A stretch of 64,000 nt of DNA, from contig OY969903.1 in the NCBI GenBank assembly GCA_963704405.1, positions 4,092,001 to 4,156,000 on the forward strand, written 5' to 3'. Under the pieces are notes generated by a model. It saw only the letters and a program-made list of their open reading frames with translations. It made no database searches and was not told the DNA's origin. This DNA is from MFD01213-c1 sp963704405 (GTDB lineage: Bacteria; Planctomycetota; Phycisphaerae; Tepidisphaerales; Tepidisphaeraceae). The translations under genes were made by a program, and so were the position numbers. This document shows positions 8,065-17,914 of this stretch, in pieces (position 1 is the first letter of the stretch; each line of letters opens with the position of its first letter).

Positions 8065-8811
8065 TTACTGGCCGGCGATAGTCGATCGCCATCTTTTTAC
8101 AAACGCCGCGTATTGGGACGGCGTGTCAATTCCATGGGTGGCCCGATCGACCTTCAAGACATATATCGACCGGCCGTGCTCCAGCGCACGCAATTGCTCC
8201 AGCTTCTCCGTTTTTTCCAGCGGTGTTGCCGGCCAATCTGCAAATTTCAGCAAAAAATCGCGGCGGTAGGCGTAAATGCCCAGATGTAAATAATACGCCG
8301 CGCCGGCTGCAAAATCCCCATCCCTGGGATGCGGAATTGCCATCCGCGAAAAATAGATCGCCCGCCCACGGAGATCCATGACGACCTTGACCAGGTTCGG
8401 ATCAGCCACATCCGCACCGACGGCGAAGGGCGTTGCCGCCGTCGCCATGTCGTTTTCACTATGTTTTTCCAAGCGCTCCACCAGCGCGTCGATCGTCTCC
8501 GGTTCGATCTCCGGCTCATCCCCCTGCACGTTCACAATCACATCAGAGCTTAGTCCGCGGGCCACTTCAGCGATCCGGTCGGTCCCGCTTTGATGATCGG
8601 CGGAGGTCATGACGACGCGTGTTTCAAATGGCCGCAGGGCCAACACGATGCGTTCATCGTCTGTGGCAACGATCACATCCTTAACCCGCGCACACTTGCG
8701 AGCCTGTTCGACCACATGCTGAACAAGCGGCTTGCCAGTCTCAGAAGCGACAATCTTTGCAGGAAACCGGGTAGACCCGTACCGGGCGGGAATGATGACC
8801 GTCGCAGTCAA
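8065..8811 (-). CDS. kdsB: 3-deoxy-manno-octulosonate cytidylyltransferase (CMP-Kdo synthetase)
   Basis: A 248-residue nucleotidyltransferase with the KdsB pattern: IIPARYGSTRFPAK near the N-terminus, VIVATDDERI, a QGDEPEI motif that binds metal and nucleotide, and a C-terminal GIDTPSQYAAF. It activates Kdo with CTP before transfer to lipid A. It is the first gene of a leftward group with pyrG, which supplies CTP, and a sugar isomerase. With lptB nearby it implies a Kdo-containing lipopolysaccharide. Length and all main motifs are intact. Confidence 0.93.
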   Translation of the reverse strand: MTATVIIPARYGSTRFPAKIVASETGKPLVQHVVEQARKCARVKDVIVATDDERIVLALRPFETRVVMTSADHQSGTDRIAEVARGLSSDVIVNVQGDEPEIEPETIDALVERLEKHSENDMATAATPFAVGADVADPNLVKVVMDLRGRAIYFSRMAIPHPRDGDFAAGAAYYLHLGIYAYRRDFLLKFADWPATPLEKTEKLEQLRALEHGRSIYVLKVDRATHGIDTPSQYAAFVKRWRSTIAGQ

Positions 8812-9138
8812 AAATCGCCTCGTTCCAGTTCAATTCAGAACCACCGGAGGACAACTCCGAACTGCAGAGCGAATGTACTGACCTGCCCCGCCGCCGTCAA
8901 ATCGCTATTTTTTATCGAACAATTCCCACAAGGATGCCCACCTGCAATGGGGTTCCTCTCCGCAAAAGCGCACAGCCAACGGCTGTTGATGAACGACCGC
9001 ATACAACAGAGTTTAACCTGCCCAATTTCGGGGCAATCGTTCCCATGCAAGTTCGGCGGGCAGTCCGGTCGATAATGATTGGTTCGTGCGTCCCGGCAGA
9101 TGCCCGGAGCATCCAAATATCCTGCTTTAGGAGCCGTC
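8812..9138. other. Intergenic region between divergent kdsB and TPR lipoprotein
   Basis: These 327 bases should contain the promoters of both divergent genes. I see no convincing -10/-35 pair, RNA gene or repeat. Open frames crossing it overlap real genes and look like chance. Confidence 0.45.
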
Positions 9139-9825
9139 ATGTTCACGCGCAAAGCCTTGGTTGTACTTACGATCGCCATCGCGGCGGGATGCTCCCAGGA
9201 TCAAGGTACGTCCGGCATGTCGCGAAGCGACCTGGACAAGATGAACGCCGAAAAGAACAAGTTTGAAACACAGAACAACCCCATCAATGCCAACACAAGA
9301 TTCGCTGCAGGCCAACTCGCCGAGAGCCGGGGGGAATTTCCGGTGGCGATTGAGCAGTTTAACGCAGCCCTGAAAATCGACCCGGCTAATGCACCGAGCT
9401 TATTTCATCTCGGGCTGATTTACACCAGCCAACAGCAGTATTCAGAGGCGATCAATACCTGGAAGCAATACATTAAGGTGACTAACGGCTCGGCGGGCGG
9501 ATTGAGCAACCTTGGTTTTTGCTATGAGTTGGCAAACCAGCCTGCCGACGCGGAGGCGGCTTATAAGAGCGGCATCGCCAGGGAGCCCCTGAACCAGCCG
9601 TGCCGGGTGAACTATGGGTTGATGCTGGCGCGGCAAGGCAGAATTGCCGAGGCGACGGCGCAGTTGCAGTCGGTGCTGCCGCCTGCTGAGGTGCATTACA
9701 ACCTTGCGTCGGTGCTGGAGTCGAAGGGGCAGAAGATTGCTGCCAAGGCTGAGTATCAGAAGGCGCTGGAAATGGATCCGGATATGGGGGATGCGAAGTC
9801 GCGTTTGGCTGCGCTGGGGGAATGA
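9139..9825 (+). CDS. TPR-repeat lipoprotein
   Basis: A 228-residue protein beginning with a lipoprotein signal: a basic start, a hydrophobic stretch and IAAGC, with Cys near residue 18 as the lipidation site. The rest is built of tetratricopeptide repeats, for example AIEQFNAALKIDPANAPS, with further units through residue 220. TPR lipoproteins usually act as scaffolds at the outer or inner membrane. The ATG at 9139 follows TAGGAG; the longer in-frame option would spoil the signal peptide. No partner genes are adjacent, so the role is open. Confidence 0.8.
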   Translation: MFTRKALVVLTIAIAAGCSQDQGTSGMSRSDLDKMNAEKNKFETQNNPINANTRFAAGQLAESRGEFPVAIEQFNAALKIDPANAPSLFHLGLIYTSQQQYSEAINTWKQYIKVTNGSAGGLSNLGFCYELANQPADAEAAYKSGIAREPLNQPCRVNYGLMLARQGRIAEATAQLQSVLPPAEVHYNLASVLESKGQKIAAKAEYQKALEMDPDMGDAKSRLAALGE

Positions 9826-9917
9826 TCGGTGGATTATCGCCCGTTTGAATTAGCTCAGCACTGGATTTTTGACGCTGATGGATGGGGGATTGAATATCGC
9901 GTAGCGTTCTGCGGCGT

Positions 9918-10682
9918 TCATCGAATCTCCGCCCCAACCGGAAAATGATCGCTCGCATATTTTGCCAGGCGATCCTGCTCCACCCAGGCATCCTTCACAT
10001 CGGCAGCGGCAATACCCCATCCGAAAATGTAATCCACGCGCTGGCCGGGGTGCTGCGTGTCGAACGATCCGATGAGTTCCAGTTCCTCATCATGCAGCAT
10101 GTGATACGTATCCACATAACCTGCTCCGACCATCGCTTCGATGACGCGCCGAGGAATTTTGCGGCCGTTTTTTTCAAAGGCCTGCTGCGTTTTGATTTTG
10201 CAGCGTGAGGGATCGATGTGCTGATAGGGCGCGTTGGAATTGAAGTCGCCGCAGAGCAGATGCCGCCGATGCGCCAGCCGATGCTGCTTCAGCAAATCGA
10301 TCGATACGGCGATTTCGCGAATGCGTGCGTCTTCGTCCTCTTCTAAAGCGCCGGCCGGCAGATGCAGCACACCGATCGGCCATTCTGCTCCTGACGGGTC
10401 CTGCACGGTGGCTTCGAGGAATGATCGAGTGAGGGTCTGATTGACCGCTGCATGATTGATCGTTTCGATGATCGGCCAACGACTGAGAAGCGCCGAAGAA
10501 TGTTTGCGTCCGGGCGCGACAACGAAGTCCATCGACAGCCGCCGCGCAATGCGCTCGACGGTGGCCGGCACGTCCGCTTCCACCAGTGCAACAACATCCG
10601 GCCGCTGCGCCTGGATTACTTCGGCGAGTGGATCGGCGCGGCCTTCACCGCCGTCAAGAATGTTGTAACTGACAATACGCAT
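9918..10682 (-). CDS. Endonuclease/exonuclease/phosphatase family protein
   Basis: A 254-residue protein of the EEP (DNase I/APE1-like) superfamily. Visible motifs are RIVSYNIL at the start, VVALVEAD with the metal-binding acidic residue, LLCGDFNSN near residue 160, and the C-terminal catalytic SDHFPV. Members cleave phosphodiester or phosphomonoester bonds in nucleic acids, lipids or nucleotides. No signal peptide is seen. The start at 10682 lies directly at the first motif, leaving no room for an N-terminal extension. Substrate cannot be predicted. Confidence 0.85.
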   Translation of the reverse strand: MRIVSYNILDGGEGRADPLAEVIQAQRPDVVALVEADVPATVERIARRLSMDFVVAPGRKHSSALLSRWPIIETINHAAVNQTLTRSFLEATVQDPSGAEWPIGVLHLPAGALEEDEDARIREIAVSIDLLKQHRLAHRRHLLCGDFNSNAPYQHIDPSRCKIKTQQAFEKNGRKIPRRVIEAMVGAGYVDTYHMLHDEELELIGSFDTQHPGQRVDYIFGWGIAAADVKDAWVEQDRLAKYASDHFPVGAEIR

Positions 10683-10870
10683 ATATTTCGCCTAAATTAC
10701 TACATTATTGGCCACCATACACAGCCCTGTAGTGAATTCACTTTTTATTTTGCCTGCGATGTGTTTGCATCGTAGCTTCAGGTCAACGCACTGTCAGCGC
10801 CGGGCAGATTTGATCACGTCGCCAGACGAGGCAAATCATGCGGTGACAAGTGCCAGGATGGAGTGAGGGC

Positions 10871-11323
10871 ATGTGTCAGACCAAGTTTGGTGAAATACTC
10901 AGTCGTCTCGTTAATTTAAGCCGACATGATGTGGAGGAAATCCTGGAAGAGCAGAACGGCAATACTCATCGTCGCTTTGGCGAAATTGCGTTGTCGTTCG
11001 GTCTTTGTGAGCCGGAACATATCTGGCAGGCATGGTGCGACCAATTGCTGACGCAGGTTCAGCGGGTTGACCTTGATGTGCTGGGGATCGACGCACAAGC
11101 CGCCGCGATGATTCATCCGGATGTGGCCAGTCGTCTTAATGTCATTCCGATTCGGTGTCTGGGCCAGTTGCTCGTTGTAGCGGTTCCAGATTCCAATACG
11201 GATCGCATCGGGGCCGAGCTGACATTGATTACCTCGAAGGAATTGCGATTTGTGGTTGCCGAGCCGCACCAGATTCAGCGGGCAATCGCGCGGTATTATT
11301 CAGCGGGTCCGGCGGCGGCATGA
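10871..11323 (+). CDS. Stand-alone MshEN (type II secretion GspE N-terminal) domain protein
   Basis: A 150-residue protein resembling the N-terminal domain of GspE/PilB ATPases: FGEILSRLVNL and FGEIALSFGL helices, then PDVASRLNVIPI, LLVVAVPDS and a final IQRAIARYYS. In full-length ATPases this MshEN region can bind cyclic di-GMP or contact the inner-membrane platform. Here the ATPase domain is absent, so it is likely a regulator or adaptor. The ATG at 10871 follows GGAGTGAGG and is preferred over a GTG at 10850. A strong terminator follows, so it is probably transcribed alone. Confidence 0.7.
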   Translation: MCQTKFGEILSRLVNLSRHDVEEILEEQNGNTHRRFGEIALSFGLCEPEHIWQAWCDQLLTQVQRVDLDVLGIDAQAAAMIHPDVASRLNVIPIRCLGQLLVVAVPDSNTDRIGAELTLITSKELRFVVAEPHQIQRAIARYYSAGPAAA

Positions 11324-11354
11324 GATTGATCTAATTCTTTTATCATTAAAGAAT

Positions 11355-11390
11355 GGCCACGGCGGACAATCGCCGTGGCCTTATTATTTT
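11355..11390 (+). terminator. Rho-independent terminator
   Basis: A perfect 10-bp stem (GGCCACGGCG and CGCCGTGGCC) with a 6-base loop is followed by TTATTATTTT. It lies about 30 bases after the MshEN gene. Confidence 0.9.
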
Positions 11391-11498
11391 CTCGCCCGAT
11401 GGTCATCTGGAGATCGTCCAAAGAATCTCACCATCACTACGGCAAAACGGGGAGATCTTTCGGGGCATCTCAGGATGACAACTGAGGTTACCCGCCGC

Positions 11499-11918
11499 TT
11501 ACCCCAACAGAGATTCGTATTGTTCGAGTAACGTCAGGTCTGCCGACGCCAACCGAATGGGCGACGTGGGCATCGCGGCAGAGCGGTCCCGAGGCTCGGT
11601 GAATGTTGCCGCCCGCCGAACGCGTTTTTTGGATCGTACAACGCCCACAGTGTATTCGGCGGTAAAGACATATCGATGGACGCTACCATCCGTGCCGTAC
11701 ATTAAGTCGATGACACGAACGTAAGCCGCGCCCGGGATGGGAAGATTGGCGGCGACACGGGCCGTCAACCGCAATGGATCGTATGGGCTGAAGTGCATTC
11801 GCCGGATGGTCGCCAGTTCCTGAAGTGACGAATGCACCCGCGATCGGCGGAAGAGTTCCACCCCTGCCGCCATGAGCGTGAGAGCAACAACTCCTGCTAG
11901 CAGATACAACGATGGCAT
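11499..11918 (-). CDS. Hypothetical single-pass membrane protein
   Basis: About 139 residues with one N-terminal transmembrane segment (roughly residues 4-20) followed by a basic soluble part rich in Arg. No family is recognised. It follows the heme-motif protein on the same strand by a few bases, so the two are probably co-transcribed. A TTG at 11933 could extend it by five residues; the ATG at 11918 is used here. An envelope role linked to its upstream neighbour is possible but not shown. Confidence 0.6.
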   Translation of the reverse strand: MPSLYLLAGVVALTLMAAGVELFRRSRVHSSLQELATIRRMHFSPYDPLRLTARVAANLPIPGAAYVRVIDLMYGTDGSVHRYVFTAEYTVGVVRSKKRVRRAATFTEPRDRSAAMPTSPIRLASADLTLLEQYESLLG

Positions 11919-11936
11919 GATTGGCAAAACCAAACG

Positions 11937-13169
11937 TTACTTTTCCAGTTCGCCCGCATCCGACGGCTGCGTGGATGGAAGCGCGGGGGCGACCTTGATC
12001 CCATAATCGGGCGGAATCGGCTTTAGACCGTTGGTCAGCCAGTCCAGCACTTCCTTGTACGCCGGTTCAGATCGACTGCGAAAACGCGGACGAAAATTCT
12101 GCACCTTTGGATGCGAAACCTCCGCGATATCCGCCGGCACCGCATATGCCAGGTACAGCGAGCGATCGGGAAGCGTCCGATCGAGCATCACATATTCGGT
12201 CTTATTGATCGATTTTGCGTACTTTTGGAGGATATAGAAGTTGGTGTACAGCGCGTTAGGCGACTCGCCGGGGTATAGCGCGAAGTTCCCTGCATGCACA
12301 CCGCCGTGGCAGCCTGATGATGCACACCCCTGCGCGATCACCGGATAAACCTTTTGCTTGAATTCCACGATCGGCTGGGGATCTGTGATGATTCGCACAT
12401 CGTTAGCCAGCTTCGGATCACCTTGCGCGAGAATCTCCACAGCCTGTTCCTGGGGGGAGAGTTGACGGAATTGCACGGCATCGCGATCGCCGGCGGCGAG
12501 ATATCGGCGAACCACATCCTTCTCAAGCAGCACGCGCAGTTTCGTGTCTCCTGGAGACATTTCCTTCTGACGAATCGTGTTGATCTCGTCATTGGTCAGC
12601 AGGCGATGTTCAAGCTTTGAATCTTTGCCGGTATCAGTTTTTTCAGTGTTTCCCGCCGCTGTCAAATCAGACGGCTGGCTTGTCGCGGGGGCAGGTCCCG
12701 GCCCTGCAGCATTTGCGGCTTTATCGTCATTGGGAACAGTCTTACGCGAGCTCTGCCGCGCATCCAGTTCAACCTGGCTCTGAGCCGTATCCAGCGCCAG
12801 CGCGGCGTCGCGATTCGCCGGGTCGATCTTGGTCGCATCCTGCAACACCAGCACCGCCAGATCAGGCCGCTGATTTTCGCTCGCCCATTTCCCCAGTTCG
12901 ATGCGCCCCTTCACATCATTGGGGGCTAGTTTCTTTTCGCGCTCCGCCAACTGATCTTCAAGGCTGGCCGTGTATTCGATCTTCGCTACGTTGCGCTTGT
13001 CGACCTGAGTTTGGATCTTGCCGATCACGATCTTGACGTATTTGGCGTCTTCAGTGATGTCACCCTGAAAGCTGGCGCCGTCTTTAGTGTGCACAATTCC
13101 AGGCTTGGCAAGCAGACCCGACGCCAGCATTCCGACCATCACACCACTCACAAGCCAACGTCGCAACAT
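11937..13169 (-). CDS. Secreted protein with a C-x4-C-H heme-like motif
   Basis: A 410-residue exported protein with a signal peptide (residues 1-21). The N-terminal part contains a KDGASFQGDI-type beta motif seen in many planctomycete envelope proteins (from memory) and a TPR-like helical stretch at 85-140. A low-complexity Pro/Ser/Thr linker covers 145-180. The C-terminal domain holds GCASSGCHGG, with C282, C287 and H288: an unusual C-x4-C-H arrangement resembling a covalent c-type heme site. It may be an electron-transfer or sensor protein of the planctomycete cytochrome type. It lies directly downstream of the AmrS gene on the same strand. Function is otherwise unknown. Confidence 0.65.
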   Translation of the reverse strand: MLRRWLVSGVMVGMLASGLLAKPGIVHTKDGASFQGDITEDAKYVKIVIGKIQTQVDKRNVAKIEYTASLEDQLAEREKKLAPNDVKGRIELGKWASENQRPDLAVLVLQDATKIDPANRDAALALDTAQSQVELDARQSSRKTVPNDDKAANAAGPGPAPATSQPSDLTAAGNTEKTDTGKDSKLEHRLLTNDEINTIRQKEMSPGDTKLRVLLEKDVVRRYLAAGDRDAVQFRQLSPQEQAVEILAQGDPKLANDVRIITDPQPIVEFKQKVYPVIAQGCASSGCHGGVHAGNFALYPGESPNALYTNFYILQKYAKSINKTEYVMLDRTLPDRSLYLAYAVPADIAEVSHPKVQNFRPRFRSRSEPAYKEVLDWLTNGLKPIPPDYGIKVAPALPSTQPSDAGELEK

Positions 13170-13282
13170 AGATGTCTCCTCGCGCTAATCCCGGCATCTT
13201 AAAGAGATGGAGAAAATGTGACAACTTTGAGACTTGCTGCGCCAAGCCTGGAAAGGGCTCCCGGCTTTCCTGCCAGCCGGCC

Positions 13283-14428
13283 TTACAGCATGACCCGCAC
13301 GCGCCCATCATTATGTCCGCTCGATTTTCCCCAGATGCCGGGAATTGGTTTATGGCAGGATGGACAAGTTCCATTTGCACTGACTCGATTTTCCGTGACC
13401 CGGAATCCCTGCCGGCGAATGACTGTCGTGCGGCAGTGATGACATCGCGTGTTTTCCCAATCGCCGACCTGGGCCGGCAAGTTGCCCGGATACAGATATT
13501 GCAGCCCCGCCTGCCGCCCAAACTCTACAATGCGCATCAGATCGTCTGCGGTGGTGCTGCGGTATCCTTCCATCATTTTGTAATCGGGATGAAACGCGGT
13601 CATGTGCCACGGCATCAGCGGATCGATCCCGGCGAGGAACTCGGCCATTCGCTTCAGGTCGTCGGGATTGTCGCTAAAGCCCGGGACGATGAGCGTGACA
13701 ATCTCGACCCAGTAGCCGCGCTCTTTGAGCATCTTGATCGTGTTCGTGACGTTTTCCATTACACCGCCAAGTTGGCGGTAGTTGCGATCGCTGAATGTCT
13801 TGAGGTCGACTTTGTAGGCATCAACATACGGCCGAATGTAATCCAATACCTGCGGCGTCCCATTTCCATTACTGATGTATGCGCACCTCAACCCTCGCGA
13901 GCTTGCTTCCTTGAATACATCCACTGCCCATTCACTTGTGATTAAGGGTTCGTTGTAGCTCGACGCAACCACCGGGGCGCGATTCCGAACGGCGATGTCA
14001 ACGAGTTCCTTCGGTGTCGTCATCTTTGGCGGAGCCGCCGCATCCGGATCGCGGAGCATCTGGCTGGTGACCCAATTCTGGCAGTAGCCGCAGTGATAAT
14101 CGCAGCCGAGCATACCAAAGGTCAGGGCATCGCTGCCGGGGAGCACGTGGAAGAAGGGCTTTTTCTCAATCGGATCACAGGCCAGCGCTCCGACATAGCC
14201 ATGCGGCACCAGCAGTGTGCCATTTTCATTAAACCGCACCCGGCACACCCCGTCGCGGCCTGGTTTCACAATGCACCGATGCCCGCACGCGAAGCATTGA
14301 ACGGCGTTTTCATCTTTGCGCTCGATCAACGCTTCCGCCGCGGGAACGCTGTATTGATGCAGCGTTTCTTTGAGCGATTTCAATCGCTCCTTCTGCTCCA
14401 GGATTTCAAGCGATACGCCGGCGGGCAT
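13283..14428 (-). CDS. amrS: AmmeMemoRadiSam system radical SAM enzyme
   Basis: A 381-residue radical SAM protein. The cluster-binding motif is CDYHCGYC (C109, C113, C116). An N-terminal Cys cluster (C45, C48, C52, C62) matches the AmrS family. The C-terminus holds a zinc-ribbon-like pair, CHHC and CPSC. Other family marks are YNEPLITSEW, KVDLKTFSDRNYRQLGG and PWHMTAFHPDYKM. The family is related to pyruvate-formate-lyase activating enzymes and usually occurs with Memo and AMMECR1 proteins, neither of which is in this window. The exact reaction is not settled. It heads a leftward group with the heme-motif protein. Confidence 0.85.
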   Translation of the reverse strand: MPAGVSLEILEQKERLKSLKETLHQYSVPAAEALIERKDENAVQCFACGHRCIVKPGRDGVCRVRFNENGTLLVPHGYVGALACDPIEKKPFFHVLPGSDALTFGMLGCDYHCGYCQNWVTSQMLRDPDAAAPPKMTTPKELVDIAVRNRAPVVASSYNEPLITSEWAVDVFKEASSRGLRCAYISNGNGTPQVLDYIRPYVDAYKVDLKTFSDRNYRQLGGVMENVTNTIKMLKERGYWVEIVTLIVPGFSDNPDDLKRMAEFLAGIDPLMPWHMTAFHPDYKMMEGYRSTTADDLMRIVEFGRQAGLQYLYPGNLPAQVGDWENTRCHHCRTTVIRRQGFRVTENRVSANGTCPSCHKPIPGIWGKSSGHNDGRVRVML

Positions 14429-14569
14429 GGGCAGTCTTCCATGAAAGAAGGCGAACCAAATACTTCGTACAGGAATAGTACGATGATGGGCGGTAGACGT
14501 CTCTGGAATTTTTGCGCAACAAACTTAAAAGCCCGATGCTACTTACTCACTGGACGCGCGTGATAATGC

Positions 14570-15883
14570 ATGGTGATGCAAAGCAAGCTGAGGCTGCCAC
14601 CGCTGGCGCCCAGTAAAGATCCTTCGGATTACCCCGTCTTCACCGGCGGAATCTCGCGCTTTCTCTGGCGCATTTACGTCCAACGCTTTACGCCGGCCGG
14701 GCGATGGTTTGGCATTGCGACCGCGGTTTTTGTTTTCTATGGGGGAGCTTCTCTTCAATTGCAGGGGTTTATGCTGGCGGCGTACATGACGTCGCTCTGG
14801 TTCATCGCCGCGATTGCGATGCTTCTGTACCGGCCCCGCGTAAGGCTGGCCGCCCTTCACCCCTCGCGCGTCTGTGCGGGGGAAACGATTCAAGTCGACC
14901 TCGATATCGAGCAGCGCGGCCGGCTTCGCGGGGCTGATCTGGTTGTGCTTCCGCACCGTCTTCCACCCGATATCGATGCCATCCCCGAGGAAGGGCTTCT
15001 GTTGCCTGATCTCCAGCGCGGCCAGCACTTGCGCGCCCGCGTCGCCTTGCGGTGCAACCGGCGCGGCAATTACATGTTCCGCGGTTTCCGCGTCGAAACA
15101 GAATTTCCCTTTGGCATTCTGCGCGCCCGCCAAACATTCTGGCAGCAGTGCCAGATCATCGTGTATCCAAAATTCAATCCGCTCACGCGGCTCGATCTGC
15201 CGACCGGCCGCCGCTATCAGCCCGGCGGAATGGCGCTGGTATCGCAACTGGGCGAATCGTTTGAATATCTGGGCAACCGTGAATATCGCGACGGCGATAA
15301 CGTGCGCGACATCGACTGGCGGGCCACCGCTCGTTCCAGCCGGCTGATCGTCCGCGAATGGGTGGAGGAATACATGCTCCGGGCAGCCGTCATTCTGGAT
15401 ACGCATGTCCCGGCCAAGCTGCCGGCCCGCGTTGCCCGGGATCGGCGAGATTCATTTGAGCGCGCGGTATCGATCGCGGCGGCGGTCAGTGATTTCATGG
15501 CGCGCCAGGATTACCTCGTCGACATCTTCGCAGCAGGGCCGAACCTGTATCACCTGACCGCCGGGCGCAGCCTCGCGTATCTCGATCAGATTCTCGACAT
15601 TCTGGCGTGCGTGGATGAGAACCCGCAGGAGCCGTTCGATCTGATTGAGCCGCAGATTGGGGAACTTATCTCGCGACTATCCACAGTGATTTGCGTGTTC
15701 CTGGATTGGAACGAGGTGCGCCGTAAATTCGCGCTTCATCTGCAGAGCCAGGGTGTCGCCGTGAAGGTGATTATCTGCCGCGATGGACCCTGCACGATTG
15801 ATCCGGCCGCGGATGCGGCGTTTCTTGGTGAGGTTCCAATGATTTCCAAGGCCGACTACCAAATAGGACTGAGCGAATTGTGA
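14570..15883 (+). CDS. DUF58 domain protein
   Basis: A 437-residue membrane-anchored protein. Two transmembrane segments near residues 45-85 are followed by an Ig-like region and the DUF58 core, recognised by FPFGILRAR, the YP strand and EYLGNREYRDGDNVRDIDWRA with RLIVREW, then a von Willebrand-like fold (AAVILDTHVP). Such proteins occur next to MoxR ATPases and transglutaminase-like proteins, and here all three are in order. They are thought to form an envelope-associated chaperone or stress complex. The stop overlaps the next start by four bases, indicating coupled translation. Confidence 0.85.
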   Translation: MVMQSKLRLPPLAPSKDPSDYPVFTGGISRFLWRIYVQRFTPAGRWFGIATAVFVFYGGASLQLQGFMLAAYMTSLWFIAAIAMLLYRPRVRLAALHPSRVCAGETIQVDLDIEQRGRLRGADLVVLPHRLPPDIDAIPEEGLLLPDLQRGQHLRARVALRCNRRGNYMFRGFRVETEFPFGILRARQTFWQQCQIIVYPKFNPLTRLDLPTGRRYQPGGMALVSQLGESFEYLGNREYRDGDNVRDIDWRATARSSRLIVREWVEEYMLRAAVILDTHVPAKLPARVARDRRDSFERAVSIAAAVSDFMARQDYLVDIFAAGPNLYHLTAGRSLAYLDQILDILACVDENPQEPFDLIEPQIGELISRLSTVICVFLDWNEVRRKFALHLQSQGVAVKVIICRDGPCTIDPAADAAFLGEVPMISKADYQIGLSEL

Positions 15884-17897
15884 GCAAGGCGTCTGTCCAT
15901 TTCGATTCCACCGCGGGAGATCACATGGCATCGCCCGAGGCGAACCGTTTGCCCGCGGCGCTGACGGGAGCCGCGCTTGCCGCATTTGTTGCATTATTTA
16001 TTACAGCCGGGCCGTCATTGGTTCTTCCGATTTTTGCGGTCTTGCTGGTCGTGGCCCATTTCACAACCTGGCGGCTGCCATCGAGCGGTGTGCTGATCTG
16101 GGGGTTGCGCAGCGCGGTGATTTTGCTCATCATCTCCGCCGTCGGATTGCCGACCAGGCGGGATTACAACTTCTGGTATTTTGAACCGCACTATACGAAT
16201 CTGTTTGGTTACATCTTCGCAGCGGAACTCACGCTGCGGGCATGGCATCCGGGGCATTTGGCAATTGTCCGCGCTCGCGAATGGCGCGGCGTGGTTGTGC
16301 TGCTCAGCGCCCTGATCATGGCGGCGGCGGCCAATACGTACGACCGCGCGCATATCGAAGCAACCGCCCCATTCTACGCCACCCTGCTCATGCTGTCTCT
16401 GCGAAGCTTTTCGCGGATGGGACAACCGGCCGCCGGCGATTCACGCAAAGACAGGCCGCAAACATATCGACCGGGCCTCTTTGCGATGCGAGGATTCGTC
16501 CTGCTGCTTGCGTTACTCATCGGTTTCACCAGCGTCTACATCGTCACCCGCTATGAAAATAAGCTCACGAACTGGGCCATTCAGAACTTCCATCGGCGGA
16601 ACGACACTCAGACCCAGATTGGCTTTTCCACCAGCCCCGAACTCACCGGCGTATTCAACCCCCAGCCATCGACGACGCGAGTTCTGCAGATAGACGGGCC
16701 CGTCGCCGAGCGGCACCTGCGGGTTATGGCTTTTGACACGTTGCTTAATCGAGAATGGCATCCGACGTTCGCCGAACGAACATTTCAAACCATCGACGTA
16801 TCGCATGCCAACGTTCCTGATCCCGCCGATCAACTGCATTTTACTCCGGAGATCGACACCCTCGGACTGCTGCCGGTGCCGCTGGAAGCCGCCGACATTG
16901 CAACCGATTCTCTGCTGCAACAGGACAGCGCCGGCACGCTGCAGGATCGGACTTCGGTCATCGCATCGCCGTATGATGTGACATTTTCATCGCATGCGAA
17001 TTACCAGGGCCCGATATCGAAAACAATTGACGCCGCACAGCGCGCCGCCTGGTGGCGCTGCCAATGGAGCTGGACCCTAAGGTGGGGGCCCTCGCCCGAA
17101 CTGTCGCCGGCAATGCCAGGCCATTGGAGCAAATCAATCGGCTTCAGCACTATCTGCGTATCCATCACCACTACAGTCTCAATTACCAGCCGCAGGGGGA
17201 GCCGCTGAATGATTTTATCCTCAACGATCGCGATGCTCATTGCCAATACTTTGCGTCTGCGATGGTGGTCATGGCTCGCGCGGTTGGCATTCCTTCGCGA
17301 TATGTCTCGGGCTTTCTCGGCCATGAATCATATGGCAACCGCCAAATGGTGGTGCGGCAGCGGGATGCTCATGCCTGGGCCGAATGCTGGATTGATGGCG
17401 CAGGCTGGACCGCCGTTGACCCAACCCCCGACAGCGGCCTGCCGACCCGGCTTTTCCCCGATCCACCCCGCTGGCAGCGGTGGTGGGAACGCATCACCGA
17501 TTTCCCCGGCAATGTTCGTGATTGGCTGGCACAATCGCGGCAGGCAATCATGGTTGTTTCCTCGGTCGGCTGCGTCATGACATTGCTGTTCTGGTTTATC
17601 CAGCAGGTGTGGATCCGCCGCCGCAAACGCGCCATGCCGGCCGCCGCCTACAGTCAGATTGATCCGCGGCTCATCGCCATTTCAGAACAATTCGAAACGC
17701 GGCTGCGCACGCAGAATATTCCCTGCCCGCCCGATCGCACCTGGCGGGAACATCTTGGTTCTCTGCCCGCATCGCCGGCCCGGCCGATCGATCTGGTCCA
17801 ATGCGATCGATTCATCAATCTCTACGACGAGGCCCGATTTGGCGGCTGCAACGGAGATACCGCGTCGCGCGTGAAGCAACTATTGGATTCGCTATAG
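15880..17897 (+). CDS. Transglutaminase-like membrane protein, frameshifted
   Basis: Read across one frameshift this encodes about 672 residues. Several transmembrane helices lie at the N-terminus (about 25-180), then an extracytoplasmic part, the transglutaminase-like core, a further membrane helix near residue 570 and a C-terminal DUF4129-like tail. The core shows the Cys/His/Asp triad in DAHCQYFAS, RDAHAWAE and WTAVDPTP. The frame breaks near 17050-17053 (CCTGGTGG); one extra G joins AAQRAAW to VALPMELDPK seamlessly. The GTG start at 15880 overlaps the DUF58 stop. With DUF58 and MoxR it forms a conserved operon whose substrate is unknown. Confidence 0.78.
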
Positions 17898-17914
17898 AAC
17901 AACGGGAGCCCATC

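Noticed and set aside
14543..15406. Open frame of 287 residues on the minus strand
   Set aside because: Antisense to the DUF58 gene; composition is typical of a shadow frame in GC-rich DNA.
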